From: Rhodospirillaceae bacterium UBA6608 | GTDB lineage: Bacteria > Pseudomonadota > Alphaproteobacteria > Rhodospirillales_A > Casp-alpha2 | Reading direction: 5' to 3' | Assembly (NCBI GenBank): GCA_002433335.1 | Contig: DJHY01000047.1 | Location: forward strand, 1-18,728 | DNA: 18,728 bases | Notes under the pieces: model-generated | What the model saw: only the letters and a program-made list of their open reading frames with translations | Database searches by the model: none | What the model was told of the DNA's origin: nothing | Program-made: the position numbers and the translations under genes | Part shown: positions 6,401 to 14,032 of the stretch, piece by piece | How positions within the stretch are numbered: the first letter of the stretch is position 1 | How the letters are laid out: every line of letters starts with the position of its first letter

Positions 6401-6682
6401 TCAGTCAGCCAGTATCTTCCGGCCTTCTTCTGTCAATTTGCAAACCAACCAATCCGGTTTTAGCGGGTTGGTGAACCACGGTTCAGCCCAGCCATGCTCG
6501 ATACAGGCATGGACGGTACGGTCGCTGACCTTTTGCCCCGTTTCATCGAACAGCGGCAGCTTTCCACCTGCCTGGTCCAAACCTCTACGCAGCCACTTAC
6601 GCTGCATCGGCGTCGGGTGCGGGGCTTTTGCCGCGCCGCCGCTGGCTGCGGTTTGATTGATCTCCATCTGGCCTTGCGACAT
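6401..6682 (-). CDS. Small conserved hypothetical, winged-helix-like
   Basis: 93 residues from the preferred start at 6682. GGAGG on the minus strand (complement of 6687-6691) lies 4 bases before this ATG; an adjacent ATG at 6685 is only 1 base from it, and the frame stays open to 6742. The protein has a short polar N-terminus, then a compact domain from about residue 25: MQRKWLRRGL, a LPLFDETGQKVSDRTVHAC segment, WAEPWF and LVCKLTEEGRKIL. The end (strand, then Lys-Leu-Thr-Glu-Glu-Gly-Arg) resembles the wing and last helix of winged-helix regulators. I recognise the type as an uncharacterised protein seen in Rhodospirillales, but know no function. It diverges from cutA. Confidence 0.7.
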   Translation of the reverse strand: MSQGQMEINQTAASGGAAKAPHPTPMQRKWLRRGLDQAGGKLPLFDETGQKVSDRTVHACIEHGWAEPWFTNPLKPDWLVCKLTEEGRKILAD

Positions 6683-6817
6683 CATGCCTCCTGCGTCATT
6701 CCTGCGGCGCGGACCCGCGCCCGCGCCGAAAGCCCCGTCCAAAGGGCACCGTCCTTACCTGGATGGTAATTGACTTGCCCAATGCCGCCAACCGAATAGG
6801 ACCCGCAAGGAACCAAG

Positions 6818-7135
6818 ATGGCCGCCAAATTCCTCTACATGACCGCCGGGGACCGCGAAGAAGCCCGGCGGATCGCAGAGACCTTGGTCGACGAACGGCT
6901 GATCGCCTGCACCAATATTCTGGGCGAGATCGAGTCCGTCTACCGATGGGAAGGCAAGGTCACACAGGGCAGGGAGGTCGCCATGATCCTGAAAACTCGC
7001 GAATCCCTGGTCGACCAGGTCATCGCCCGGGCGACGGCGCTGCATAGCTACGATTGCCCCTGTGTGGTCGTCCTGGGGATCGAGAACGGACATCCGCCGT
7101 TTCTGGACTGGATTGTCACCGAGACAGAAGCCTAA
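6818..7135 (+). CDS. cutA: Divalent-cation tolerance protein CutA
   Basis: 105-residue CutA1 protein, a trimeric ferredoxin-like-fold protein related in architecture to PII. It was linked to copper tolerance in E. coli, though its biochemical role is unsettled. Family features: LVDERLIACTNIL, SVYRWEGKV, the EVAMILKTRESL strand-helix, and HSYDCPCVVVLGIENGHPPFLDWI at the C-terminal end. AAGGAA (6807-6812) lies 5 bases before the ATG. A TTGACT at 6770-6775 with a poor -10 near 6792-6799 may be its promoter. It converges with the response-regulator-like gene, the two stops being only 4 bases apart with no terminator between them. Confidence 0.93.
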   Translation: MAAKFLYMTAGDREEARRIAETLVDERLIACTNILGEIESVYRWEGKVTQGREVAMILKTRESLVDQVIARATALHSYDCPCVVVLGIENGHPPFLDWIVTETEA

Positions 7136-7139
7136 GGCC

Positions 7140-8072
7140 TCAGACGTTCAAAATCCCCGCACCGATCTTCTGGACGATGATCTTGGCCGCTTCTTCCGAG
7201 GATATCCCCCCGGCGAAACCAACCTGAATAGCCTTCGCCAACGGACGCAGCAGCATCGCCCGGCGCGGGTCGCCGCCATCGGTCCCACCGCTGCGTAATT
7301 GTCCGGCGACACCGCTGAGCGTGCTGCACAGCCGCGCCACATGCTCGTAACGGGTGTTTTCCAACTGCCCCTGGGCGCGCACCGCCTCGGATACGATCCG
7401 GGCCAGGGTGTTCTTCAATTCCTCGTCGAATTCGCCTTTTTCCAGGCGAGGGGCGATAGTTTCGATCATCAGGGCGATGTCGTCGCCGATGAACTGAAGG
7501 CGCACGCCTTTGACATCTTCCTCGGCCGCGGCGACATCCATTTCCTTATCCATGAAGCCGATCTTCTCGCCCTTGGCCTTGCGGCCGAAGTGATTGGGGG
7601 CGTCGATGATCTTGGCGTCTTCGTCCTGAACCCGCTTTGGGCCCACGTAGTCCTCGGTCACGACGAAGGGGCGGCGCTTGTCGACCATTCGATTGATCCG
7701 CGCCATAAGGTTTTGGTTCGAAATGGGTTTCGGCAGGATATCGTCGACGCCCAGGTCCAGGGCCGCCTTGACCGCTTTCGGGTCTTCGCCTTCGGCCACG
7801 ACCAGGATGACCGGAACGAATGGGTTATGGCCCAATTCGCCACGGCGGATTTTCTGGGTCATGGCGGCGAAGTTGCCGTCCGGCAGGCGCAGCTCGGCGA
7901 TGATCAGGTCCGGGTCGTTCTGATTGAGGACTTCGACGACCTCCTTACAGTCATCACCCAGGCTGATGTCCCGGCACCCTTCGTTGAACAGAATATGCCG
8001 CACGGCTTGCCTTGCGCTGGCATCGCCGTCGACGAGAAATACACCGATGTTGCCAAAGTTCAGTTGCGCCAT
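7140..8072 (-). CDS. Response-regulator-like protein with a degenerate (pseudo-)receiver
   Basis: 310 residues. Residues about 8-130 follow the CheY receiver pattern: FLVDGDASAR, then PDLIIAELRLPDGN, VPVILVVAEGE and DDILPKPIS. The conserved Lys is present (Lys115), but the phosphoacceptor Asp is replaced by Glu60, the switch Thr/Ser by Val92, and the acidic pair reads Asp15-Gly16-Asp17. Phosphorylation is therefore unlikely, and Glu may mimic the phosphorylated state. A FVVTEDYVGPKR motif follows the receiver, then a charged linker and a helical C-terminal region (about 200-310) with no DNA-binding or enzymatic domain that I recognise. It is transcribed alone from a candidate promoter at 8135-8164. 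Proteins of this shape with normal receivers occur in Rhodospirillales. Confidence 0.8.
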   Translation of the reverse strand: MAQLNFGNIGVFLVDGDASARQAVRHILFNEGCRDISLGDDCKEVVEVLNQNDPDLIIAELRLPDGNFAAMTQKIRRGELGHNPFVPVILVVAEGEDPKAVKAALDLGVDDILPKPISNQNLMARINRMVDKRRPFVVTEDYVGPKRVQDEDAKIIDAPNHFGRKAKGEKIGFMDKEMDVAAAEEDVKGVRLQFIGDDIALMIETIAPRLEKGEFDEELKNTLARIVSEAVRAQGQLENTRYEHVARLCSTLSGVAGQLRSGGTDGGDPRRAMLLRPLAKAIQVGFAGGISSEEAAKIIVQKIGAGILNV

Positions 8073-8134
8073 GGTCTTGGCGTGCCCCCGGTCCGTCGTT
8101 GATTATGTCGTGCGTCCCCAACCGCGCGGTGGGA

Positions 8135-8164
8135 ACTATAGACCGATCAATCGCGGTGCGTGAA
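8135..8164 (-). promoter_or_regulatory. Candidate promoter for the pseudo-receiver gene
   Basis: On the minus strand TTCACG (complement of 8159-8164), 18 bases, and TATAGT (complement of 8135-8140, five of six consensus bases). It lies in the 122-bp gap after ispDF and about 60 bases before the start codon, so the gene need not depend on ispDF transcription. Confidence 0.45.
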
Positions 8165-8194
8165 CCCGGCGAATAAGCCGTTTGAAAATCAAGC

Positions 8195-9361
8195 TTAGCG
8201 TGCGGCGCTCATGCGAACGTTGGCCACCGCTTGTGCTGCGATTCCCTCGCCGCGCCCGGTGAAACCCAGCTTTTCGGTCGTCGTCGCCTTGACGTTGATG
8301 CGCCCGACTTCAAGGCCCAGGATTTCCGCGATCCGTACGGCCATGGCCTCACGGTGGGGTCCGACCTTGGGGGCTTCGCAGATGATCGTCACATCCGCGT
8401 TGATGATCACCCCGCCGCGTTCGCGCACGATATCCCCGGCGTGGGCCAGGAAAATGTGCGATTCCGCCCCCCGCCATTGCGGGTCGGTGGGGGGGAAGTG
8501 CTGCCCGATGTCGCCCGCGCCGATGGCGCCCAAGATGGCGTCGGTCAGGGCGTGCAGGCCGACATCGGCGTCGGAATGGCCCTTGAGTTTCTGATTGAAC
8601 GGAATATCGATGCCGCAGATGCGCACGCTGTCGCCCGGCTCGAACCGGTGAACATCAAAACCCATACCGGTGCGGGTTTCTTCCATGGTCATCATCTCCT
8701 CGGCGCGGGTCAGGTCGGCCTCTGTTGTGATCTTGAAGTTGTCTTCGTCGCCGAGCGACAGGGCGACGGTCAATCCCGCCGCTTCGGCGACGGCGGCATC
8801 GTCGGTCAGCTTCTGGCCCTTGGCGGCGGCATGAGCGGCGGAAATCTCGGCGAAGCGGAAGCCCTGCGGCGTCTGTACGCGATACAGGCCTGTGCGATCT
8901 GCGGTGTCGACGACGAGGCCATCCGCCCCGCGTTTGAGGGTATCGACGACGGGTAGGGCCGGAATAACGCCCGAAGCATCGTTCAGGGCGGAAATGACCT
9001 CGGAAATCAGCCGGTGCGATACGAACGGCCGCGCGGCATCGTGAATCAACACCAGGTCCGGAGCCTGCCCACCAGCAAGCTGCGTGGCATATTCCAATCC
9101 GTTGCGCACGGAATCCTGCCGTTCCGCGCCGCCCGCCGTGCTCCCGGCGATCTTCAGCCCCTTGGCCGCGGCGTCGAACATCTCTTGGTCGTCGGGATGA
9201 ATGACCCCGATCACCTGGGTTACCTGCGGATGGGTTGCGAAGGCGCGCAATGCGTGGCGAACCACCGGTTCACCCGCCAGCATGCGGTATTGCTTGGGGA
9301 GCGGACCGCCGAAACGATGGCCGCGACCCGCGCCGACGATAATGGCCGTGCAGTTCACCAT
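8195..9361 (-). CDS. ispDF: Bifunctional IspD/IspF (MEP isoprenoid pathway)
   Basis: 388-residue fusion of two MEP-pathway enzymes. Residues 1 to about 225 are IspD (2-C-methyl-D-erythritol 4-phosphate cytidylyltransferase): the nucleotide loop GAGRGHRFGGPLPKQY, LIHDAARPFVS, VVDTLKR, RVQTPQGF and FKITTEADL. From about 231 it is IspF (MECDP synthase): MGFDVHRF with metal ligands Asp236 and His238, GHSDADVGLHALTD with the third ligand His, and GDIGQHFPPTDP. The frame is open to 9478, but ATG 9361 gives the normal IspD N-terminus. IspE, which acts between them, is not in the window. The fusion is common in alphaproteobacteria. A good promoter candidate lies at 9430-9459. Confidence 0.96.
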   Translation of the reverse strand: MVNCTAIIVGAGRGHRFGGPLPKQYRMLAGEPVVRHALRAFATHPQVTQVIGVIHPDDQEMFDAAAKGLKIAGSTAGGAERQDSVRNGLEYATQLAGGQAPDLVLIHDAARPFVSHRLISEVISALNDASGVIPALPVVDTLKRGADGLVVDTADRTGLYRVQTPQGFRFAEISAAHAAAKGQKLTDDAAVAEAAGLTVALSLGDEDNFKITTEADLTRAEEMMTMEETRTGMGFDVHRFEPGDSVRICGIDIPFNQKLKGHSDADVGLHALTDAILGAIGAGDIGQHFPPTDPQWRGAESHIFLAHAGDIVRERGGVIINADVTIICEAPKVGPHREAMAVRIAEILGLEVGRINVKATTTEKLGFTGRGEGIAAQAVANVRMSAAR

Positions 9362-9429
9362 GTGATTGAAAGCCGCCTTTGACGAGATGCTCGGATTAGC
9401 GAGGTTTCGATGTGTTTCATTCGGGGCGG

Positions 9430-9459
9430 AACATACTGAACAAAGATGGAAATTGCCAA
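9430..9459 (-). promoter_or_regulatory. Candidate promoter for ispDF
   Basis: On the minus strand TTGGCA (complement of 9454-9459, five of six), 18 bases, and TATGTT (complement of 9430-9435, four of six). It would start transcription about 60 bases before the ispDF ATG, which also supports the shorter start at 9361, because the longer frame would begin upstream of this promoter. Confidence 0.5.
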
Positions 9460-9461
9460 TA

Positions 9462-9476
9462 GCCCGTAACACGGGC
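9462..9476. repeat. Inverted repeat GCCCGT-AAC-ACGGGC upstream of ispDF
   Basis: A perfect 6-bp inverted repeat with a 3-base centre, two bases upstream of the candidate -35 of ispDF. No T tract follows on either strand, so it is not a terminator. Its place suggests an operator or activator site, but I cannot match it to a known protein. Confidence 0.5.
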
Positions 9477-9582
9477 ATGGTCCTGCCGCACGAGCATCCA
9501 GTTCTTAGGTTGCGCTTGTAAAACCGGGTGAGGAGGGCGATGTTCTAGCCGCTCCCTCGTTCCGTTTTGAGAGTTTGAGGAT

Positions 9583-10398
9583 ATGTCAGCCGACGCCGTT
9601 TTGAACATTGCCGCCCTGATTGCCCTGATCCCGGCTCTGATCGCCGCGTGGCGGGGCGATTCCGCGATGCCGACGCCTCGGTTCTGGTTCCTCTTGGCGG
9701 TTGCGGTGGCTGGGCCCGTGGTCTGGACGGTGTCTGCGACGACGGCGGTTGCTGACTGGCGGACGGATTTGTCCTTTTCCCTATGGGTTTCGGTTAGCGC
9801 CAGCATGGTGGTGTTCGCCGCCGCCGCCGCGTTCGAACGCAACGTCGCGCGCTTGGCGCCGTTGTTCCTGGGTTTTATGGCGTTCCTCGCGCTATTTGCC
9901 TGCCTGAGCCATGGGGCGGCCGCACCGGCGCCGATGGCCATCACGCCGGGTGACGGGGCCTGGCTGTGGTTCCATATCGGGATGTCGATCGCGACATATG
10001 CCTTGTTGACCGTTGCCGCGGCCTCTTCGCTGGCGGCGCTGCTGCAGGAGCGGGCGTTGAAGCGCAAGAAGCCGCTGAAGCAGCTTTCCGGCCTGCCGTC
10101 GGTGCTGGATTGCGAAAGCGTCGTCGTGCGCTTCCTGTGGCTGTCCGCAGCGGTTTTAGCCCTGGGCGTCGCCACCGGCACGGCATTGCACCTGAGCCAT
10201 GGTGAGCCGATCCTCTATCTGGATCACAAAACAGTATTCGCCATGGCGGCCTTCGCGGTGATCTGCGCTTTGTTGTTCGCCCATCAGAAAACGGGCGCGC
10301 GCGGGCGGCAGGTGGCGCGGCTGGTTTTGTTGGCGTATTTGTTCGTCACGCTGGCTTATCCAGGGGTAAAATTCGTAACCAGCGTCCTCATGGCATAA
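9583..10398 (+). CDS. CcsA/YpjD-type inner-membrane protein (cytochrome c assembly family)
   Basis: 271 residues with about eight hydrophobic membrane segments, starting with NIAALIALIPALIAAW and ending with VLLAYLFVTLAYPGVKFV. The signature is near residue 126: a Trp-Leu-Trp-Phe-His-Ile sequence followed by SIATYALLTVAAA and a short basic loop (ERALKRKK), the pattern of the CcsA/CcmC/YpjD cytochrome c assembly superfamily. The histidine in WFHIG and the later one in LDHKTVF may bind haem. It is shorter than true CcsA and lacks the WWD haem-handling loop, so YpjD-like is the better name. GAG/GAGG at 9571-9580 precedes the ATG. It diverges from ispDF and precedes the dusB-ntr operon. Confidence 0.82.
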   Translation: MSADAVLNIAALIALIPALIAAWRGDSAMPTPRFWFLLAVAVAGPVVWTVSATTAVADWRTDLSFSLWVSVSASMVVFAAAAAFERNVARLAPLFLGFMAFLALFACLSHGAAAPAPMAITPGDGAWLWFHIGMSIATYALLTVAAASSLAALLQERALKRKKPLKQLSGLPSVLDCESVVVRFLWLSAAVLALGVATGTALHLSHGEPILYLDHKTVFAMAAFAVICALLFAHQKTGARGRQVARLVLLAYLFVTLAYPGVKFVTSVLMA

Positions 10399-10425
10399 TT
10401 TTTACGCTTTTCCCCTCGCATTTTG

Positions 10426-10455
10426 TTGAAATCTTACGCGTTCTGCCCATTAAAT
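10426..10455 (+). promoter_or_regulatory. Candidate sigma-70 promoter of the dusB-ntrBC-ntrYX operon
   Basis: TTGAAA (10426-10431, five of six), 18 bases, and TTAAAT (10450-10455, four of six); with 17 bases the -10 reads ATTAAA. The -10 falls inside the 17-bp palindrome at 10444-10460, an arrangement expected for repression. No terminator separates the preceding gene (stop at 10398), so read-through is also possible. Confidence 0.45.
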
Positions 10456-10460
10456 GGGCA
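10444..10460. promoter_or_regulatory. Putative NtrC-binding palindrome overlapping the dusB promoter
   Basis: TGCCCATTAAATGGGCA is a perfect 8-bp inverted repeat about a single central A. Its TGC-N11-GCA frame and total length of 17 bp equal those of the known NtrC site (TGCACC-N5-GGTGCA type), with substitutions inside the half-sites. It lies 23 bases before the dusB start and covers the candidate -10. ntrC is the third gene of this operon, so autoregulation is the natural inference. Confidence 0.55.
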
Positions 10461-10482
10461 CGCAATTTATGGGGTACCCGAC

Positions 10483-11469
10483 ATGTCCTTGAAGATAGGT
10501 AGCGTCGAGATTTCCGACCCGGTCGTGCTTGCGCCGATGTCGGGCGTAACCGACATGCCGTTCCGCCGCCTGGTGAAGAGCTGCGGCGTGGGCTTGGTCG
10601 TGTCCGAGATGATCGCTTCCAAGGCGATGATCTATGCCGCCAAAAAGACCATGAAGATGGCCACGCATTGTGCCGACGAGCACCCCATGTCGGTGCAGCT
10701 TGCCGGCTGCGAACCCGAGGTCGTGGCCGAAGCGGCGCGCCTGAACGAAGACCGGGGCGCCGCCCTGATCGACATCAACATGGGCTGTCCTGTGAAAAAG
10801 GTCGTCAATGGCGATGCCGGATCGGCCTTGATGCGCGACGTCAAACATGCCGCCAAGATTCTCGAAGCCACGGTCAAGGCCGTGTCGATCCCTGTTACGC
10901 TCAAGATGCGCATGGGTTGGGACCACGACAGCCTGAACGCGCCCGATCTGGCCCGCGCGGCCCAGGATTGCGGCGTACAGGCCCTGGCCGTGCATGGCCG
11001 GACGCGTTGCCAATTTTATAAAGGCACTGCCGACTGGAAATTTATCCGCAACGTCAAGGAAGCAGTGCAAATCCCTGTTTTTGCGAACGGAGATATCCTG
11101 ACGCTTGATGATGCACAGCGTTGCCTGGATGAATCCGGCGCCGATGGCGTGCTGATCGGGCGGGGGACCTATGGGCGTCCTTGGTTCCCGTCGCAGGTGA
11201 TCCATTTCCTGAAGACCGGCGAACGATTGCCCGATCCCTCGATCTCTGAGCAATACGCGATGATCCGTCGCCACTATGACGAGATTCTCAGCCACTACGG
11301 CACCCATGCAGGCGTCAAGATCGCCCGTAAGCATATCGGCTGGTATTCGAAAGGCCTGCATGGCTCGGCGGAATTCCGCGCCGACATCATGAGCCATGAA
11401 GACCCGGACGTGGTGCGGGCCAAGCTGGCCGCGTTCTATTTGCCTTTGGTCGAAAAGGCCGCCGCCTAA
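10483..11469 (+). CDS. dusB: tRNA-dihydrouridine synthase DusB (NifR3)
   Basis: 328-residue FMN enzyme that reduces uridine in the tRNA D loop (U17 in E. coli). It is a TIM barrel with [13 protein letters not shown] at the N-terminus, catalytic Cys102 in [19 protein letters not shown], and [16 protein letters not shown]. Flavin-binding ANGDI and [14 protein letters not shown] follow, then a C-terminal helical RNA-binding domain with [12 protein letters not shown]. The frame is open from a TTG at 10423, but ATG 10483 gives the standard start, [10 protein letters not shown]. In alphaproteobacteria this gene, long called nifR3, heads the ntrBC operon, as here. Its stop shares a base with the ntrB ATG (TAATG). 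Confidence 0.95.
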   Translation: MSLKIGSVEISDPVVLAPMSGVTDMPFRRLVKSCGVGLVVSEMIASKAMIYAAKKTMKMATHCADEHPMSVQLAGCEPEVVAEAARLNEDRGAALIDINMGCPVKKVVNGDAGSALMRDVKHAAKILEATVKAVSIPVTLKMRMGWDHDSLNAPDLARAAQDCGVQALAVHGRTRCQFYKGTADWKFIRNVKEAVQIPVFANGDILTLDDAQRCLDESGADGVLIGRGTYGRPWFPSQVIHFLKTGERLPDPSISEQYAMIRRHYDEILSHYGTHAGVKIARKHIGWYSKGLHGSAEFRADIMSHEDPDVVRAKLAAFYLPLVEKAAA

Positions 11470-12602
11470 TGGAAACCACCGTCGCTCCCCGCACGCGTGG
11501 CGGTGCTCGCGCCCATTCGCCCGCCGATTCCGCAACGATTCTGGACCTTTTGCCGGCCCCGGTGGTGACACTCGACCCCGATGATCAGATCACCATGGCC
11601 AATGCCGCGGCGGAACAATTCTTCAGCGCCAGTCGGACTTATCTGATGAACCGGCCGTTGTCGCAGTTCATCCCCGAAGATTCTCCGATTTACGGGCTGG
11701 TTGCCCAGGTTCGCAAGGCCAACGCCCAGGTCTCGGAACATGAACTGGCGATCGAAGGGCCGCGCCTGGGGCGTCATTTCCTGAGCGTCCAGGGCACGCC
11801 GTTACCGGATTCTCCCGGATACATCGTGTTGATGATGCTCGATCGCGGCATTACCGAAATGATCGACCGCCAGATGACCCATCGGGGTGCCGCGCGCTCG
11901 ATCACGTCAATGGCGGCGGTGCTGGCCCATGAAGTCCGCAATCCGCTGTCCGGTATTCGTGGCGCGGCGCAGTTGCTGGAACAGAACGCGTCGGACGAAG
12001 ACCGGCCGCTCGCCGAGCTGATCCGTCAGGAAGCCGACCGCATTTCGACCCTGATCGGGCGCATGGAAATCTTTACCGATTACGGCCCGTTCGAACGCAA
12101 ACCGGTCAATATTCACAAGATTTTGGACCGCGTGCAGCGCCTGGCGGAAACCGGTTTCGGCGCGCATGTCCGGTTCAAGAACGATTTCGACCCGTCGTTG
12201 CCGCCGGTGCCGGGCGATCACGACCAGTTGGTCCAGATCTTCCTGAATTTGGTCAAGAACGCCTGCGACGCCTGTCCCGAAGTGGGCGGCGAGATATTCC
12301 TGCGCACCGCCTATCAGCATGGCGTGCGCTTCACGCTGCCGGGCCGCAAGGAAAAGGTCGCCCTGCCGATGAAGGTGTCGATCATCGACAACGGCCCCGG
12401 CATTCCTGAAGATTTGACCTCTAACCTGTTCGATCCCTTCGTAACGTCAAAACCGAACGGTACGGGCCTGGGGCTGGCGTTGGTCGCCAAGCTGGTCGGT
12501 GACCACGGTGGCGTCGTCGAATGCGAAAGCCGTCCGGGGCGGACGGAATTCCGCGTGATGCTGCCGTTTTACGAGGGCGATGAGCCGGGAGAAAACAAAT
12601 GA
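11469..12602 (+). CDS. ntrB: Nitrogen-regulation sensor kinase/phosphatase NtrB
   Basis: 377-residue cytoplasmic histidine kinase that phosphorylates or dephosphorylates NtrC according to nitrogen status, sensed through PII. There are no membrane segments. A PAS domain lies at about residues 24-120 ([20 protein letters not shown]). The H-box is [20 protein letters not shown] with phosphorylated His154. The ATPase domain has the N box [11 protein letters not shown] (about 258-268), DNGPGIP from Asp307 and GTGLGLALV near 335-343. [13 protein letters not shown] is the usual ATP-lid sequence. It overlaps dusB by one base and ntrC by four (ATGA), indicating tight coupling. Confidence 0.96.
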   Translation: METTVAPRTRGGARAHSPADSATILDLLPAPVVTLDPDDQITMANAAAEQFFSASRTYLMNRPLSQFIPEDSPIYGLVAQVRKANAQVSEHELAIEGPRLGRHFLSVQGTPLPDSPGYIVLMMLDRGITEMIDRQMTHRGAARSITSMAAVLAHEVRNPLSGIRGAAQLLEQNASDEDRPLAELIRQEADRISTLIGRMEIFTDYGPFERKPVNIHKILDRVQRLAETGFGAHVRFKNDFDPSLPPVPGDHDQLVQIFLNLVKNACDACPEVGGEIFLRTAYQHGVRFTLPGRKEKVALPMKVSIIDNGPGIPEDLTSNLFDPFVTSKPNGTGLGLALVAKLVGDHGGVVECESRPGRTEFRVMLPFYEGDEPGENK

Positions 12603-14032
12603 GCAATCGTACCGTCCTAGTCGCCGACGATGACGCGGCGATCCGTACCGTCGTCGCCCAGGCCCTGGGCCGCGCCGGTTTGGACGTGAAGACCACGGGA
12701 CAGGCATCGACCCTTTGGGATTGGGTTTCCTCGGGCGAGGGCGACATCATCGTCACCGACGTGGTGATGCCGGACGAAAACGGCCTGGATCTGGTGCCCC
12801 GTATTCGCGAAATCCGCCCGGAGCTGCGCATCATCGTGATGAGCGCGCAGAACACCATTCTGACGGCGGTGAAAGCGGCGGAAAGCGGTGCTTTTGAATA
12901 TCTGCCGAAGCCGTTCGACATCAACGAGTTGATTTCCATCGTCCGGCGCGGCCTGGAAGCGCCGCCCGAGCAACCGGGCCTGAGCGCCGAGCACGCCGGG
13001 GTCGAAAAACTGCCCCTGGTCGGCCGCTCGCCGGCGATGCAGGAGATCTACCGCACCTTGGCGCGCCTGATTTCCACGGACCTGACCGTGTTGATCACGG
13101 GCGAGTCCGGGACGGGTAAGGAACTGGCCGCGCGGGTGCTGCACGATTACGGCAAGCGCAAGGGCGGGCCGTTCGTCGCCGTCAACATGGCCGCGATCCC
13201 GCGCGAATTGATCGAAAGCGAGCTGTTCGGCCACGAAAAGGGGGCCTTTACCGGCGCGACCATGCGCTCGTCCGGCCGCTTCGAGCAGGCCGAGGGCGGG
13301 ACCTTGTTCCTGGACGAAATCGGCGACATGCCGCTGGAAGCCCAGACGCGCCTTCTGCGCGTGCTGCAGGAAGGGGAATACACCTCGGTCGGTGGGCGAA
13401 TGACGCGCAAGACAGATGTCCGCATCGTCGCCGCGACCCATCAGGACCTGACGCAACTGACCCGCCAGGGCCGGTTCCGCGAGGATTTGTTCTATCGCCT
13501 GAACGTCGTGCCGCTGCGCCTGCCGCCGCTGCGCGAGCGCCTCGAAGACATTCCGGAACTGGTCAAAACGTTCCTGGCCAAGGCTGCGGGCGAAGGCCTG
13601 CCGTGGAAAATCATCGAAGGCAAGGCCATGGAACGGCTGATGGCTTACAACTGGCCCGGCAACGTTCGCGAACTCGAAAACCTGGTTCATCGCCTGGCGG
13701 CGCTCTATTCCGAGGAAACGATTTCCGAGGAAGCGATCTCGGCCGAATTGGCGGACCGGGGGGCGGCCAGTGAGCCCGGCGGCAACCGAGGCCTGTCCCA
13801 AGTCGTCGAAGAGCGTCTGGAGGCCTATTTCGGGGCCCATGCGGGCGCCTTGCCGGCGGCGGGGCTGTATGACCGCGTCCTGCGTGAGGTCGAACGCCCG
13901 CTGATCACCCTGACGCTTCAGGCGACGCGCGGCAATCAGGTCAAGGCGGCTGAAGTCCTGGGCCTGAACCGCAATACCCTGCGCAAGAAGATCCGCGACC
14001 TCGATATTTCGGTGGTGCGGGGCCAGAAATGA
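12599..14032 (+). CDS. ntrC: Nitrogen-regulation response regulator NtrC (sigma-54 activator)
   Basis: 477-residue sigma-54-dependent activator of nitrogen-scavenging genes. The receiver has VADDDAAIR and phosphoacceptor Asp54 ([11 protein letters not shown]), SAQNT and KPFD. The AAA+ domain has Walker A GESGTGKE near 167-174, the sigma-54 contact loop GAFTGA at 215-220, Walker [11 protein letters not shown] and the arginine-rich [23 protein letters not shown] Fis-type helix-turn-helix, [22 protein letters not shown], occupies about 444-465. All hallmarks of a functional enhancer-binding protein are intact. IHF, whose alpha subunit is encoded at 4456-4761, usually helps such activators. The candidate autoregulatory site is at 10444-10460. 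Confidence 0.97.
   Translation: MSNRTVLVADDDAAIRTVVAQALGRAGLDVKTTGQASTLWDWVSSGEGDIIVTDVVMPDENGLDLVPRIREIRPELRIIVMSAQNTILTAVKAAESGAFEYLPKPFDINELISIVRRGLEAPPEQPGLSAEHAGVEKLPLVGRSPAMQEIYRTLARLISTDLTVLITGESGTGKELAARVLHDYGKRKGGPFVAVNMAAIPRELIESELFGHEKGAFTGATMRSSGRFEQAEGGTLFLDEIGDMPLEAQTRLLRVLQEGEYTSVGGRMTRKTDVRIVAATHQDLTQLTRQGRFREDLFYRLNVVPLRLPPLRERLEDIPELVKTFLAKAAGEGLPWKIIEGKAMERLMAYNWPGNVRELENLVHRLAALYSEETISEEAISAELADRGAASEPGGNRGLSQVVEERLEAYFGAHAGALPAAGLYDRVLREVERPLITLTLQATRGNQVKAAEVLGLNRNTLRKKIRDLDISVVRGQK

Noticed and set aside
8183..8193. TTGA-AAA-TCAA inverted repeat as an FNR box
   Set aside because: FNR boxes need TTGAT-N4-ATCAA; the spacing here is too short and it lies right after the ispDF stop, not before a promoter.
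9362..9478. N-terminal extension of IspDF beginning at 9478
   Set aside because: It adds 39 residues with no family resemblance and would begin upstream of the best promoter candidate; ATG 9361 gives the standard IspD start.
12617..13840. Long open frame (about 400 codons) on the minus strand across ntrC; similar ones oppose dusB, ntrY and ntrX
   Set aside because: These are antisense to well-identified genes. Their composition (Arg/His/Gln/Gly-rich, no domain pattern) is what high-GC coding DNA gives on its opposite strand.
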